DNA of 64,000 nt. Source: Arthrobacter gandavensis. GTDB lineage: Bacteria; Actinomycetota; Actinomycetes; Actinomycetales; Micrococcaceae. Positions 25,166-33,735 of the stretch are shown here, one piece after another. The position numbers and the translations under genes were made by a program. Location: positions 520,226 through 584,225 of the forward strand of contig NZ_JADKYW010000005.1 of NCBI RefSeq assembly GCF_015355785.1, in the 5' to 3' direction. The notes beneath the pieces were generated by a model. The model was not told where the DNA came from. It searched no databases and saw nothing but the letters and a program-made list of their open reading frames with translations. Every line of letters begins with the position of its first letter. Position 1 is the first letter of the stretch.

Positions 25166-26053
25166 TTAGCGGGAGGGCCAATACCAGATCAGCAGCATGG
25201 TGACCAGGAAACCTGTCAGGAAGTTCAGCTTCAGGAACCGCTTCCAGCCGGTGTTCGCTTCCTCGGACCGTTCGTCGGTGATGCCCAGGAACGGCACGAG
25301 GTTGAGCAGGTACGGCACCGCCAGCAAGGATCCCAGCAGCGCCGGCCAGGGGGTGAGCAGCATCAGGGCTCCGGCCGCAGCGTAGGCCGCGAAGGCCAGC
25401 CGCACTACGGTCTTGCCGCCGAGTACGGTGGCGATGGAGGACAGCCCGCCCTCGCGGTCGGGAATGATGTCCTGCACGGCGCCGAAGGCCTGGCTCGCCA
25501 TGCCCCACAGGAAGAACGCGCCCAGCACCGCCCAGAGTCCCGGGGTGAACTGCGCGCCGGCCAGCACCAGCGCGTACACGGCCGGGGAGACGAAGTGCGT
25601 ACTCGAAGTAATGGAGTCGAGGAACGGCCGTTCCTTGAACCGCAGGCCGGGAGCACTGTAGGCGATCACCGCGAACACGCTGACCGCCAGCACCAGCCAG
25701 GACAGCGGGGAGCCCAGCAGCGCCAGCACCGCCAGGAACGGCACATTGGCAGCCACCGCAGCCCACAGTGTGATGCGGTGGAACCGGCGGTCCAGCAGGG
25801 CGCCTTCCACGCCGCCCTTGCGCGGATTGCGCAGGTCCGATTCGTAGTCGAAGACATCATTGATGCCGTACATGGCCAGGTTGTAGGGGATCAGGAAGTA
25901 CAGCGTGCCGATTACCCAGGCGGCGTCGATGCCGCCTGTCGTCAGCAGGTACGCGGCGGCGAACGGATAGGCAGTGTTCACCCAGGAGAGCGGCCGGGAG
26001 GAGAGCAGCAGCATCCGCAGGGTGCCGGACGTGCGGGTGGCGGGGGCGCTCAT
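25166..26053 (-). CDS. crtEb: Lycopene elongase (C50 carotenoid, UbiA superfamily)
   Basis: A 295-residue membrane prenyltransferase that adds two C5 units from DMAPP to lycopene, giving flavuxanthin in the decaprenoxanthin pathway. The first Asp motif is NDVFDYESD, with the second in QDIIPDREGG; about eight helices are visible. ATG at 26053 overlaps the crtYf stop by 4 nt (ATGA) and has AGGAGA upstream. It is the last gene of the crt operon. Confidence 0.93.
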   Translation of the reverse strand: MSAPATRTSGTLRMLLLSSRPLSWVNTAYPFAAAYLLTTGGIDAAWVIGTLYFLIPYNLAMYGINDVFDYESDLRNPRKGGVEGALLDRRFHRITLWAAVAANVPFLAVLALLGSPLSWLVLAVSVFAVIAYSAPGLRFKERPFLDSITSSTHFVSPAVYALVLAGAQFTPGLWAVLGAFFLWGMASQAFGAVQDIIPDREGGLSSIATVLGGKTVVRLAFAAYAAAGALMLLTPWPALLGSLLAVPYLLNLVPFLGITDERSEEANTGWKRFLKLNFLTGFLVTMLLIWYWPSR

Positions 26054-26388
26054 TGGTTCTCCTTGGAGGGGGCGGCGGTGCGCGGCGAGAGCAGTTCCCA
26101 CAGTGCGGGAAGGAGCAGGACGGCCGCCAGCGGATAAGCGAAGTCCTCCAGCGGTGCCAGACCCAGGAACGCACCGGAGATACGGCTCGGGTTGTAACCG
26201 AACAGGTCGACGGCGATCATCAGGTTGTCGAAGACGGCGGTAAGACCCAGCAGCACGCCGGCGGTTCCGGCCAGCCGCAGGGTAAAGGCGCGGTTTCGCA
26301 GGCCCGTGCGACGGCGGCGCAGCAGTGCCGCGGAGAGCAGCGCCGCGGCAGGAACCAGGAAGCAGAGGTTAAGCACCCAGTACGTCAC
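26050..26388 (-). CDS. crtYf: C50 carotenoid epsilon-cyclase subunit CrtYf
   Basis: A 112-residue membrane protein with three helices, one of the two subunits of the heterodimeric C50 epsilon cyclase that closes the rings of flavuxanthin to decaprenoxanthin. TAVFDNLMIAVDLFGYNPSRISG and LGLAPLEDFAYPLAAVLL are the family motifs (with the conserved PLEDF). Its start overlaps the crtYe stop and its stop overlaps the crtEb start, each by 4 nt. Confidence 0.93.
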   Translation of the reverse strand: MTYWVLNLCFLVPAAALLSAALLRRRRTGLRNRAFTLRLAGTAGVLLGLTAVFDNLMIAVDLFGYNPSRISGAFLGLAPLEDFAYPLAAVLLLPALWELLSPRTAAPSKENQ

Positions 26389-26735
26389 CGCTGCGCCTCC
26401 GCCTCAGTGCGGTGCCTGCCGAAGCGGGCCGCAGCTATTTTCAGCAAACCGAACAGCACCATGGTCAGGTAGCAGAGGAAGGCCAGGAAGAAGGCTTCTT
26501 CCAGGGGCAGGTGGGGTGCCAGCTCGACGCCGAGCATGAATTGGGTTTCTCCGCGGTAGAAGATGTCCAGGCCAATGCCGAACAGGTCCCAGACCAGGAA
26601 GAACACCAGGCCTGCGGCTAGGACGACGGCGGCACGCCGGGGTGCCCCGGAAAAGAAGAACAGCTGAAAACGGTGGTCCAGCAGCACCATGCAGCCAATC
26701 GACGCCACCAGGAACAGCAGGTACAAGGCCCCCAT
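26385..26735 (-). CDS. crtYe: C50 carotenoid epsilon-cyclase subunit CrtYe
   Basis: A 116-residue membrane protein and partner of CrtYf. It has LYLLFLVASIGCMVLLDHRF, WDLFGIGLDIFYRGETQF and the LPLEEAFFLAFLCYLTM motif of lycopene cyclase domains. The ATG at 26735 shares one base with the crtI stop (TGATG), so the pair is translationally coupled. Confidence 0.93.
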   Translation of the reverse strand: MGALYLLFLVASIGCMVLLDHRFQLFFFSGAPRRAAVVLAAGLVFFLVWDLFGIGLDIFYRGETQFMLGVELAPHLPLEEAFFLAFLCYLTMVLFGLLKIAAARFGRHRTEAEAQR

Positions 26736-28345
26736 CAGCGGGTTTTTCCGGCTGTCCGGGGCGGTTCGGGCAGCGCCCCGGTGCTGGTGTCCCCGCGCAG
26801 CCGCTTGAGCACGAGTTCAGCGCTGATCAGGCACATCGGCAGCCCAATTCCGGGCAGTGTTGACCCGCCGGCGTACAGCAGGCCGTCAACCTTGCGGCTG
26901 GCGTTGGTCCCGCGCAGGAAAGCACTCTGCTTCAGCACGTGTGCCGGGCCCAGCAGCGTTCCCTTCCAGGAGTTGAAGTCCGCGCTGAAGTCTCCAGGTC
27001 CCACCGTGCGGCGCACGGTGATCCGCTCGGCGAGGTCCGGAATGCCGGCCCAGCCGGCAATCTGGTCAATGACGGTGTCCGCCATCGTTTCAAGCCGCGA
27101 ATCACCGGCCCCGTTCACGCCTCCGACGCCCAGCGCCGGGTCCGACGGGACGGGAACCAGCACGAACAGGTTCTCGTGTCCCTCCGGGGCTGCGTCCTCG
27201 TCCGTGGCCGACGGCCTGCAGATGTACAGGGATGCCGGGTCCGGCACGGAAGTGTGCCTGCCAAAGATCTTCTCGAAGTTCGCTTCCCAGTCCCTGGTGA
27301 AGAGCAGGGTGTGGTGCGCCAGCTCCGGCAGTTCGCCGCGGACGCCCAGATGCAGGAGGATGCCTCCGGGTCCGGGGATCCGGGATTCCCAGTACTTCGG
27401 CGGGTAGGTCTGCAGCTGCGCGGGCAGCAGCCGGGTTTCAGTGTGGTGCAGGTCCGCGGCGGAAACCACCAGGTCCGCGTCGAGCACTGCAGGCATGCCG
27501 GCGGCGTCGCGGTATTCGACTCCGGTAGCCCGGGCCTTGCCCTTGCGCTGCGGCTCGGTACGGATGGCGGTGACGTTGGCGTCCAGCTGGATTTTCACGC
27601 CTTCGGACTCGGCCAGGGACGCGATCACCGTGATCAGCCGGTGGAACCCGCCGCGCGGATAGAGCACGCCGTCGGACAGGTCCAGCCGGCTCATCAGGTG
27701 GTACATGCTCGGCGTCGTGAACGGGGATGAGCCCAGGAACACCGCCGGGTACCCCAGGATCTGCCGGATCCGAGGGTCGGTGAACCGTTTCGCCACGAAG
27801 GAGCTCAGCGGCTGCAGCAGCAGCTTTGCCAGCCGCGGCCCGCGGGAGAGTACATCCGGGCGCAGCAGCGGCAGGAAGGAGGCGAAGGTGCTGTACAGGA
27901 AACGCTTCTTGGCCATGTCGTAGACCTCGGCCGCGGAATCCAGGTAACTCTCCAGCCGGGCACCGGCTCCGGGCTCCAGCGACTCGAATAACGCAACGTT
28001 CTTCGCACGGGTGGCCTGCACATCCACCGGGTCAGCGTCATCCTCGAAGTACACCCGGTATCCGGGGTCAAGCTGCACCAGTTCCAGCTGTTCGTCCGCG
28101 CTGGTGCCCAGCATGCGGAAGAAATGGTCGAATACCTCCGGCATCAGGTACCAGGACGGGCCGGTGTCGAAGCGGAAGCCGTCCGTTTCCCAGCTGCCGG
28201 TGCGCCCGCCGGGAGTGCTGTTCTTTTCCAGCACCGTCACTTCCAGGCCCTCCCGGGCCAGCAGGGCTGCAGTGGCGAGGCCGGTGATTCCTCCGCCGAT
28301 AACGACGGCGGTACGCGGGCTGGGGCTGGAGATTCCGGAGGTCAT
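26735..28345 (-). CDS. crtI: Phytoene desaturase
   Basis: A 536-residue FAD enzyme converting phytoene to lycopene. The dinucleotide fold VVIGGGITGLATAALLAREG is at about residues 14-33, followed by GGRTGSWETDGFRFDTGPSWY, and the C-terminal family motif is DGLLYAGGSTLPGIGLPMCL. The start overlaps the crtB stop as ATGA. Product length fits bacterial CrtI (500-540). Confidence 0.95.
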   Translation of the reverse strand: MTSGISSPSPRTAVVIGGGITGLATAALLAREGLEVTVLEKNSTPGGRTGSWETDGFRFDTGPSWYLMPEVFDHFFRMLGTSADEQLELVQLDPGYRVYFEDDADPVDVQATRAKNVALFESLEPGAGARLESYLDSAAEVYDMAKKRFLYSTFASFLPLLRPDVLSRGPRLAKLLLQPLSSFVAKRFTDPRIRQILGYPAVFLGSSPFTTPSMYHLMSRLDLSDGVLYPRGGFHRLITVIASLAESEGVKIQLDANVTAIRTEPQRKGKARATGVEYRDAAGMPAVLDADLVVSAADLHHTETRLLPAQLQTYPPKYWESRIPGPGGILLHLGVRGELPELAHHTLLFTRDWEANFEKIFGRHTSVPDPASLYICRPSATDEDAAPEGHENLFVLVPVPSDPALGVGGVNGAGDSRLETMADTVIDQIAGWAGIPDLAERITVRRTVGPGDFSADFNSWKGTLLGPAHVLKQSAFLRGTNASRKVDGLLYAGGSTLPGIGLPMCLISAELVLKRLRGDTSTGALPEPPRTAGKTR

Positions 28346-29262
28346 GGCGCCCTTTCGGCGTCGGGGGTGGAGAGAGCCGGTATGGAGCTGCGGCGCAGCC
28401 GGTGCCGGTAGACCACGTCCGCGGCGATCCGCAGCTTGACGGGGTTCGGCACGCGAATCCGGGTGGTGCGCAGCCGGGATGCGGGGGTCCGGCGGAGCCT
28501 TCGGGCAAGCTCCGCGAACAGTTCCTGGGCCAGTGCGACGGCGGGCCGGCAGTCCCGGGGCAGCTCGGCGATGGCCGCGCCCGAGACGACGAGGTCCGCT
28601 TCGATGTCATCCAGCAGCCGGTGCTTGTCTTCCTCGGTGAAGGCGTCCACAGTGACGCCCGGGAAGTAGCTGCGGCCCAGGGCCTCAAAGTCCTCCGCCA
28701 GGTCCCGGAGGAAGTTCACTTTCTGGAAGGCGGAGCCAAGCCGCTGGGCACCTTCGCGCAGCCGCACTTCCTGGTCAGCGGGAACCGGGCGGCCGTCAAG
28801 GAAACACTGGAGGCACATCAGGCCGATCACTTCGGCGGATCCGTAGACGTAGTCCTCGAAGCTCGCCTGGGTGTGTTCGGCCCGGGTCAGGTCTGCCCGC
28901 ATGGAGCGGAAGAACGGAGCGGTAAGGTCCGTGCCGATCCCTGTCCGGCGCGCGGTCAGCGCAAAGGCGTGCACCACCAGGTTCACGCTGTAGCCGGTGC
29001 GCAGGGCGCTGGCTGTCTCTGCCTCCAATCCATCAAGCATCCGCCGAATCTCTGCGGGAGGAACCTCCGCTGCCGCAGCCACACCGTCCACGATCTCGTC
29101 CGCCAAGCGGACCAGGGCGTAAATGGTTTCGATCTGGCGCCGGGTGCGGGGAGCCAGCAGCCGTGAAGCCAGCCCGAAGGACGTCGAGTAGGCGCGGATC
29201 ATGACGGCTGCCGTGTCAACGGCAGCCCGGTTGTAGAGCGGAAGCCCCGTGACCTGTCCCAC
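28342..29262 (-). CDS. crtB: Phytoene synthase
   Basis: A 306-residue enzyme joining two GGPP to phytoene. Substrate Asp motifs are VRLADEIVD (about residue 55) and LRDLAEDF (about 190), with AYSTSF near the N-terminus and FQKVNFLRD. The start is taken as GTG at 29262, 2 nt after the crtE stop (VGQVTGLPLYNRAA); the longer frame to 29340 runs into crtE. The ribosome-binding site is weak, so coupling to crtE translation is likely. Confidence 0.92.
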   Translation of the reverse strand: MGQVTGLPLYNRAAVDTAAVMIRAYSTSFGLASRLLAPRTRRQIETIYALVRLADEIVDGVAAAAEVPPAEIRRMLDGLEAETASALRTGYSVNLVVHAFALTARRTGIGTDLTAPFFRSMRADLTRAEHTQASFEDYVYGSAEVIGLMCLQCFLDGRPVPADQEVRLREGAQRLGSAFQKVNFLRDLAEDFEALGRSYFPGVTVDAFTEEDKHRLLDDIEADLVVSGAAIAELPRDCRPAVALAQELFAELARRLRRTPASRLRTTRIRVPNPVKLRIAADVVYRHRLRRSSIPALSTPDAERAP

Positions 29263-29264
29263 GG

Positions 29265-30332
29265 CTACCGGCCCCGGTTCACGGAGGAAGACACGACGTC
29301 GTCCAGCACCGCTGCCAGCCCCGCCGGCACCTCGGCGCATTCGAGGTGGCTGCGGGCACTGGCTGCATAGTCTGCGGCAAGGTCCTGGGCGTACTGCCGG
29401 GCACCGCAGTCCACCAGGATGCTGCGGGCACGGTCCGCGTCCTCAGGGCCCATGTCGGGGCGGCCGATGATGCCGGAAAGTTCCGCCCAGCCGCGGGTCT
29501 GCGCGGCGTAGGCGATCAACACCGTGCGCTTGCCTTCGCGGAGGTCGCCCATGCTGGACTTGCCCGTGGCGCTCTCGTTGCCGAAAACACCCAGCAGGTC
29601 ATCCACCAGCTGGTAGGCGATGCCGATGTCGCGGCCGAACCGGCCAAGGGCGGAGGCCACCTCGGTGCCGGCTCCGGCAAGGACGGCCCCGGCGCGAAGC
29701 GGGGCCTCGAAGGAGTAGACAGCAGTCTTCAGGCGTTCCATGTCCAGGATCTCGGCCAGCGGCGGCGAGCCGGCCGCGAAGGAGAAATCGACGTCGATCA
29801 GTTCTCCGCCGGCAGAGGCGAACACGGCTTCGTCGAGGATCCCCGCAAGGATCTCCCGGGTCAGCGGATCAGTGGAGACTGAGTCCAGCATCCGGAAGGC
29901 GCCGGTCAGGGCGAGGTCGCCGGCGATAATGCCGACTGACAGGCCGCGGTGCAGGGCCACCTCGGCAGGTTCACCGGCGGTCTCCGCCATCCTGCGGTAG
30001 ACCCCGGAGACGTTGTCCTGCCCGCGGCGGACGAAGTCGAGGTCAATCACGTCATCGTGGACGATCAGGGCGGTGTGCAGCAGTTCGAATGCCGCGCCCA
30101 CCCGGGCTGCGGCTTCCAGATCGGTTCCGCCCAAGTGTGCGTAGGCCGTCATCACGATCTGCGGGCGCAGCCGCTTGCCGCCGATCGTGGATTTTTCGAG
30201 CGTCTCCCAGAGGCTAAGGTAGCTGGGACTGATCCGCTCGGCGCGTTCCTTGGCCGCGGTGAAGAACCCGTCCAGGACACGGTCCACCTGCTGATGGCCA
30301 ATTCTCTCGTCAGGCAAGTGTTCTGTCTCCAT
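29265..30332 (-). CDS. crtE: Geranylgeranyl diphosphate synthase
   Basis: A 355-residue trans-prenyl synthase, first gene of the crt operon. GGKRLRPQIVM is the IPP site, the first Asp-rich motif is HDDVIDLDFVRRG (about residue 88), and the second is QLVDDLLGVFG. ATG at 30332 (METEHLPDERIG) is preferred over one 7 codons upstream at 30353, because the latter would leave only 14 bp to the divergent idi start. The paralogue at 58047-59105 serves menaquinone, so this copy is assigned to carotenoids by context. Confidence 0.93.
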   Translation of the reverse strand: METEHLPDERIGHQQVDRVLDGFFTAAKERAERISPSYLSLWETLEKSTIGGKRLRPQIVMTAYAHLGGTDLEAAARVGAAFELLHTALIVHDDVIDLDFVRRGQDNVSGVYRRMAETAGEPAEVALHRGLSVGIIAGDLALTGAFRMLDSVSTDPLTREILAGILDEAVFASAGGELIDVDFSFAAGSPPLAEILDMERLKTAVYSFEAPLRAGAVLAGAGTEVASALGRFGRDIGIAYQLVDDLLGVFGNESATGKSSMGDLREGKRTVLIAYAAQTRGWAELSGIIGRPDMGPEDADRARSILVDCGARQYAQDLAADYAASARSHLECAEVPAGLAAVLDDVVSSSVNRGR

Positions 30333-30367
30333 GCATAAAGTAAACACGTTCATCGTAAGGGGAAGAA

Positions 30368-30898
30368 ATGCCGCAACGCCGGGAAGAAGTCATTCTGGTC
30401 GATCAAGTGGGCCAAATGATAGGTACCGCGGACAAAATGACCGTGCATACCCGCGAGACTCCGCTGCATTTGGCCTTTTCAACGCACGTTTACCATCCGG
30501 ACGGACGCATCCTGGTGACGCGCCGGGCATTGTCCAAGCTGACCTGGCCGGGAGTCTGGACCAATTCGTTTTGCGGCCACCCCGGACCCGGTGAGGCCAC
30601 CGAGGACGCCGTGGTGCGCCGCGCCAAGCGCGAGCTGGGCCTGAAGCTGCACAGCATTGCCGTCGCGCTTCCCGAGTTCCGCTACCGTGCCGTTGATGCC
30701 TCGGGCATTGTGGAAAACGAGATCTGCCCCGTTTACACCGCCGTGGCAGAGGCTGACCCGGCGCCGGCTGCGGATGAAGTCATGGACTGGACCTGGGCCG
30801 ACCCGGCAAGACTGGTTGAATCCGTGCGCTTGACACCTTGGGCGTTCAGTCCCTGGCTGGTGCTGCAGCTTCCCCTGCTCTACCCCGCAAACGCCTGA
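30368..30898 (+). CDS. idi: Isopentenyl-diphosphate delta-isomerase, type 1
   Basis: A 176-residue Nudix-fold isomerase that interconverts IPP and DMAPP. It has the active-site Cys in TNSFCGHPGPGE (about residue 67), the Nudix-like EDAVVRRAKRELGL, and the Glu motif in ENEICPVYTA. ATG at 30368 follows AAGGGGA. It diverges from crtE with 35 bp between starts and supplies DMAPP for both GGPP and the C5 elongation steps. Confidence 0.95.
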   Translation: MPQRREEVILVDQVGQMIGTADKMTVHTRETPLHLAFSTHVYHPDGRILVTRRALSKLTWPGVWTNSFCGHPGPGEATEDAVVRRAKRELGLKLHSIAVALPEFRYRAVDASGIVENEICPVYTAVAEADPAPAADEVMDWTWADPARLVESVRLTPWAFSPWLVLQLPLLYPANA

Positions 30899-31619
30899 TC
30901 CATCGTTCCCACGGCGGCGCCGCCTGCCAGTGCACCGCCAGGGTGTGGAAGGCCCTGCGGAACCGGCGCACCAGGTTGGGCAACCCGATAACCGCCCGGG
31001 GCGCCATGCCGACCACCAGGCTCCGGTCCCAGGCGCAGCGGTAGTCCTGGCCCAGGTGTGCACTCAGGCAGACGTCGTCGTGCTGTTCCGGATCCTCCCG
31101 GTGGACGGCCGGACCCACCCGGCGCCAGGTGTCCGCGCGCAGCGCCATGTTGGACCCGAACAGGGGCCGGTGGGCCAGCGCAAGCGTCATCGCCCGGTAG
31201 TAGGAACCCAGGTAGAGCCCGGAGAGGAACCGTCCGGTCCACGGGGCGAACCCGTAGAACCGGCCCGGTCCGCTGACCGCGGCCAGCTGCTGGTCAGCCG
31301 CGAAATGTTCAGCTAACTGCTTAACCCATCCAGAGGGCAGGATGCAGTCGGCGTCACACCTGGCGATGATTTCCGAGGTGGCGGCGTCATACCCGGCAGC
31401 AGCGGCTGCAGGGATGCCCGGCCGGGGTTCGAAGACCAAACGGGCACCGAACCGGCGGGCTACCTCGGCGCTCTCATCCGTGCTGTTGTTGTCCACCACC
31501 ACGATTTCGGCCGGCCGCACGCTCTGGGACGCGAGCGAGGCCAGGCAGGAGCGGAGCGCTTCGGCGTCGTTGAGGCATGGAACGACTACGCTGACGGTAG
31601 GCAAAACGGGGGCAGGCAT
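30846..31619 (-). CDS. Glycosyltransferase family 2
   Basis: A 257-residue GT-A enzyme. PTVSVVVPCLNDAEALRSCL starts the nucleotide-sugar domain, VVDNNSTDES follows, the metal-binding triad is CDADC (about residue 91), and EHDD-like EQHDDVCLS sits near residue 175. One amphipathic or membrane stretch (LSGLYLGSYYRAMTLALA) suggests membrane association. Its last 53 nt overlap the 3' end of idi in the convergent direction. Next to the crt genes, it could glucosylate the terminal hydroxyls of decaprenoxanthin (CrtX role) or act on another lipid; this is inference. Confidence 0.83.
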   Translation of the reverse strand: MPAPVLPTVSVVVPCLNDAEALRSCLASLASQSVRPAEIVVVDNNSTDESAEVARRFGARLVFEPRPGIPAAAAAGYDAATSEIIARCDADCILPSGWVKQLAEHFAADQQLAAVSGPGRFYGFAPWTGRFLSGLYLGSYYRAMTLALAHRPLFGSNMALRADTWRRVGPAVHREDPEQHDDVCLSAHLGQDYRCAWDRSLVVGMAPRAVIGLPNLVRRFRRAFHTLAVHWQAAPPWERWIRRLRGRAGEAAAPARD

Positions 31620-31702
31620 GCAGCGATCCTACGTGCAATGCGGCGGTGCCCGCCCGCCGCGGAGTCTGGGCGGCCCGACTCCTGCTCCGCTACCGTTGGA
31701 GC

Positions 31703-32335
31703 ATGATCGATGCCCTCCTGCGCCGTCCGGCCTCTGCTGCCGAGGCGGCTTCGGACGGTGTCCGCATACTTGGTGCAGCAAGCCTGCTGCTGGCGCTGCT
31801 CTGGTACGGCCCGGTGGAGGCCGCGCTGTTTGCCCTGGTACTGCTGGGGCTTCTGGTGTCCCGGTGCCTGCCTGCAGCGCCGGTGTTCTCCTCGCTGTAC
31901 GGGCTGACCCTGCTGCTGGCTGCCTGGAGCAGCGTGATGGATCTGTACGCACAGATCTCCTGGTGGGACCTTGCAGTCCACTTCGCTGCCACCGGCACCA
32001 TCGCTGTCATGGCCTGGTATCTGCTCGTCGCCTATGGTGCGGTGACCGCCTGGCAGGCCTCCGGCCAGCCGGTGCCGGGTGTGGCGGTTCCCGCCGTCGT
32101 GACGTCGCTGGGACTTGCCCTGAGTGTGCTGTGGGAATTCGGCGAGTGGTGGGGACACAACTACGTGGATGCCACCATTAACGTCGGCTACCGGGACACG
32201 ATCGGGGACCTGGCTGCCGGCGGACTCGGCTCGCTGCTCTCCGGCATTCTGCTGGCCCGCCTGCTGCGGCGGAACCCGCCCCCGGCACCGCACGGTGCAG
32301 CCGGTGCCGTGTTCCAGCGGCGGGTCCAGGGCTGA
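31703..32335 (+). CDS. Integral membrane protein, DUF2238/YjdF-like
   Basis: A 210-residue protein with about six helices. DLYAQISWWDLAVHF and VLWEFGEWWGHN, then YRDTIGDLAAGGLGSLLSG, match the HxxxHF / WExxEW / DTxGDL pattern of DUF2238-type membrane proteins of unknown function. ATG at 31703 has GGAG 7 nt upstream. It diverges from the GT2 gene (83 bp between starts) and ends in a strong terminator shared with terC. Confidence 0.72.
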   Translation: MIDALLRRPASAAEAASDGVRILGAASLLLALLWYGPVEAALFALVLLGLLVSRCLPAAPVFSSLYGLTLLLAAWSSVMDLYAQISWWDLAVHFAATGTIAVMAWYLLVAYGAVTAWQASGQPVPGVAVPAVVTSLGLALSVLWEFGEWWGHNYVDATINVGYRDTIGDLAAGGLGSLLSGILLARLLRRNPPPAPHGAAGAVFQRRVQG

Positions 32336-32359
32336 CGCACGGAGGAACCCCACCCAACG

Positions 32360-32407
32360 AAAGGAAGGGCCCCCGCAGCAGCGGTGCTGCGCGGGGGCCC
32401 TTCCTTT
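32360..32407. terminator. Bidirectional terminator between convergent genes
   Basis: AAAGGAAGGGCCCCCGC / GGGGGCCCTTCCTTT with inner GCAGCA-TGCTGC pairing and a 2-nt bulge; A and T tracts flank both sides. Confidence 0.88.
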
Positions 32408-32412
32408 ATCCG

Positions 32413-33600
32413 CTACCTGCTGGAGTAGCGCGAGTGTTCCTCGTGGGCACGGGCCACTTCGGCCCGGATGTCCTCGATGTCCTTGACCTTGTCCCGGTAC
32501 TTCTTGTCCATCTGCAGGATCTGCTTCTCTTCGGCACAAAGTGCCCGGTAGATACGCTCCCGCTCGGACTCGTCCGAGGTGTATGAGAGATCCAGGTAAT
32601 CGTTGGCGTGGCGGCGGGCATTGTTTACGGCGGTCTGGGCCTTGCCTGCCGGGCTGACCAGCGATGCGATAACGGTGACGAGCAGGACGCCGATGATCAC
32701 GCTCAGGGACAGGCCGGTGCTGACCTCGACGACTTCCACATGCTCACCGTTGTTGATGAACGGCAGGGTGTTCTCATGCAGGGCATGCAGCACAAGCTTT
32801 ACGCCAATGAAGGCGAGGATGGCAGCCAGCCCGTAGGAGAGGTAGATCAGTCGGTCCAGCAGGCCGTCAATCAGGAAGTAGAGCTGGCGCAGGCCCATCA
32901 GGGAGAACGCCGTGGCGGTGAAGACGATAAAGGTGTTCTGCGTCAGGCCGAAGATGGCGGGAATCGAATCCAGCGCAAACAGGATGTCGGTTCCGCCGAT
33001 TGCCACCATGACCAGCAGCATCGGGGTAAGGACCTTCTTGCCGTTCTCCACGGTCATCAGCTTGTCGCCGTCGTAGTGGTCCGTGGTGGGCAGCACGCGC
33101 TTGGCGATCCGGATGATGAAGTTGTTCGCTTCGTCCTTCTCGCTGTCCTCGGGCTTGAGCAGGTTGCCGGCGGTGACCAGCAGGATCAGGCCGAAGAGGT
33201 AGAAGATCCAGGAGAAGGAGTTGATCAGCGCCGCGCCCAGGAAGATAAAGCCGGTGCGCGCAATCAGCGCGAAGACAATGCCGAAGAGCAGCACCTTCTG
33301 CTGGTCCTCACGGGGCACCCGGAAGGAGGCCATGATGATCAGGAAGACAAACAGGTTGTCCACCGAGAGCGCCTTCTCCGTGATGTATCCGGCGAAGTAC
33401 TCGCCGCCCATGGTCACGCCGCCGAAGCCGAGGACCAGGATGCCGAAGATAATGGCCAGGCCCACGTAGATGGAGGACCAGACGGCCGCTTCCTTCAGGG
33501 TGGGAATGTGGGCCTTGCGGATGTGGAAGAAGTAGTCGAAGGCCAGCAGGCCGAGGATGACGACGATCGTCACGCCCCAGATCAGGGGGGAAACAGTCAT
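32413..33600 (-). CDS. TerC family membrane protein (Alx/MeeF-like, manganese export candidate)
   Basis: A 395-residue membrane protein with about nine helices. The two acidic TerC motifs are ALSVDNLFVFL (about residue 75) and GTDILFALDSIPAIFG (about 200), which hold the metal-site aspartates. The long C-terminal cytoplasmic tail is highly charged (KKYRDKVKDIEDIRAEVARA). TerC/Alx proteins move Mn2+ out of the cytoplasm or load secreted enzymes. A yybP-ykoY Mn riboswitch precedes the gene and strongly supports a manganese role. The ATG at 33600 is 13 nt past the riboswitch P1 stem. Confidence 0.92.
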   Translation of the reverse strand: MTVSPLIWGVTIVVILGLLAFDYFFHIRKAHIPTLKEAAVWSSIYVGLAIIFGILVLGFGGVTMGGEYFAGYITEKALSVDNLFVFLIIMASFRVPREDQQKVLLFGIVFALIARTGFIFLGAALINSFSWIFYLFGLILLVTAGNLLKPEDSEKDEANNFIIRIAKRVLPTTDHYDGDKLMTVENGKKVLTPMLLVMVAIGGTDILFALDSIPAIFGLTQNTFIVFTATAFSLMGLRQLYFLIDGLLDRLIYLSYGLAAILAFIGVKLVLHALHENTLPFINNGEHVEVVEVSTGLSLSVIIGVLLVTVIASLVSPAGKAQTAVNNARRHANDYLDLSYTSDESERERIYRALCAEEKQILQMDKKYRDKVKDIEDIRAEVARAHEEHSRYSSR

Positions 33601-33613
33601 TGAGTCTCTGCTT

Positions 33614-33735
33614 TCGTAGGGTACGCCGAAGGACCGCAAGTCTCTCCGGCAGCCTGAGGCTGCCCGCTGGCCCCGGCCGGGCGTCGGTGCCCTACGTGTT
33701 GACGAGGTTCAGCGTGGGTGGATACTCCCCTACGA
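33614..33735 (-). promoter_or_regulatory. yybP-ykoY (manganese) riboswitch upstream of terC
   Basis: On the minus strand the 122-nt segment starts TCGTAGGGGAGTA (33735) and ends TACCCTACGA (33614); UCGUAGGG and CCCUACGA form an 8-bp P1. Family hallmarks are in order: GGGGAGUA after P1 strand 1, CGUCAACACG, a GGCAGCC/GGCUGCC hairpin (33648-33664 region), then GGAGAGACUUGC and the closing GUACCC. These match the conserved loops of yybP-ykoY. The terC start lies 13 nt downstream and no terminator hairpin with U-run intervenes, so control is probably translational. Confidence 0.88.

Noticed and set aside
24864-25766. 300-codon minus-strand frame through katA 3' end and crtEb
   Set aside because: It overlaps two strongly supported genes in other frames and the palindrome; translation has no recognisable domain.
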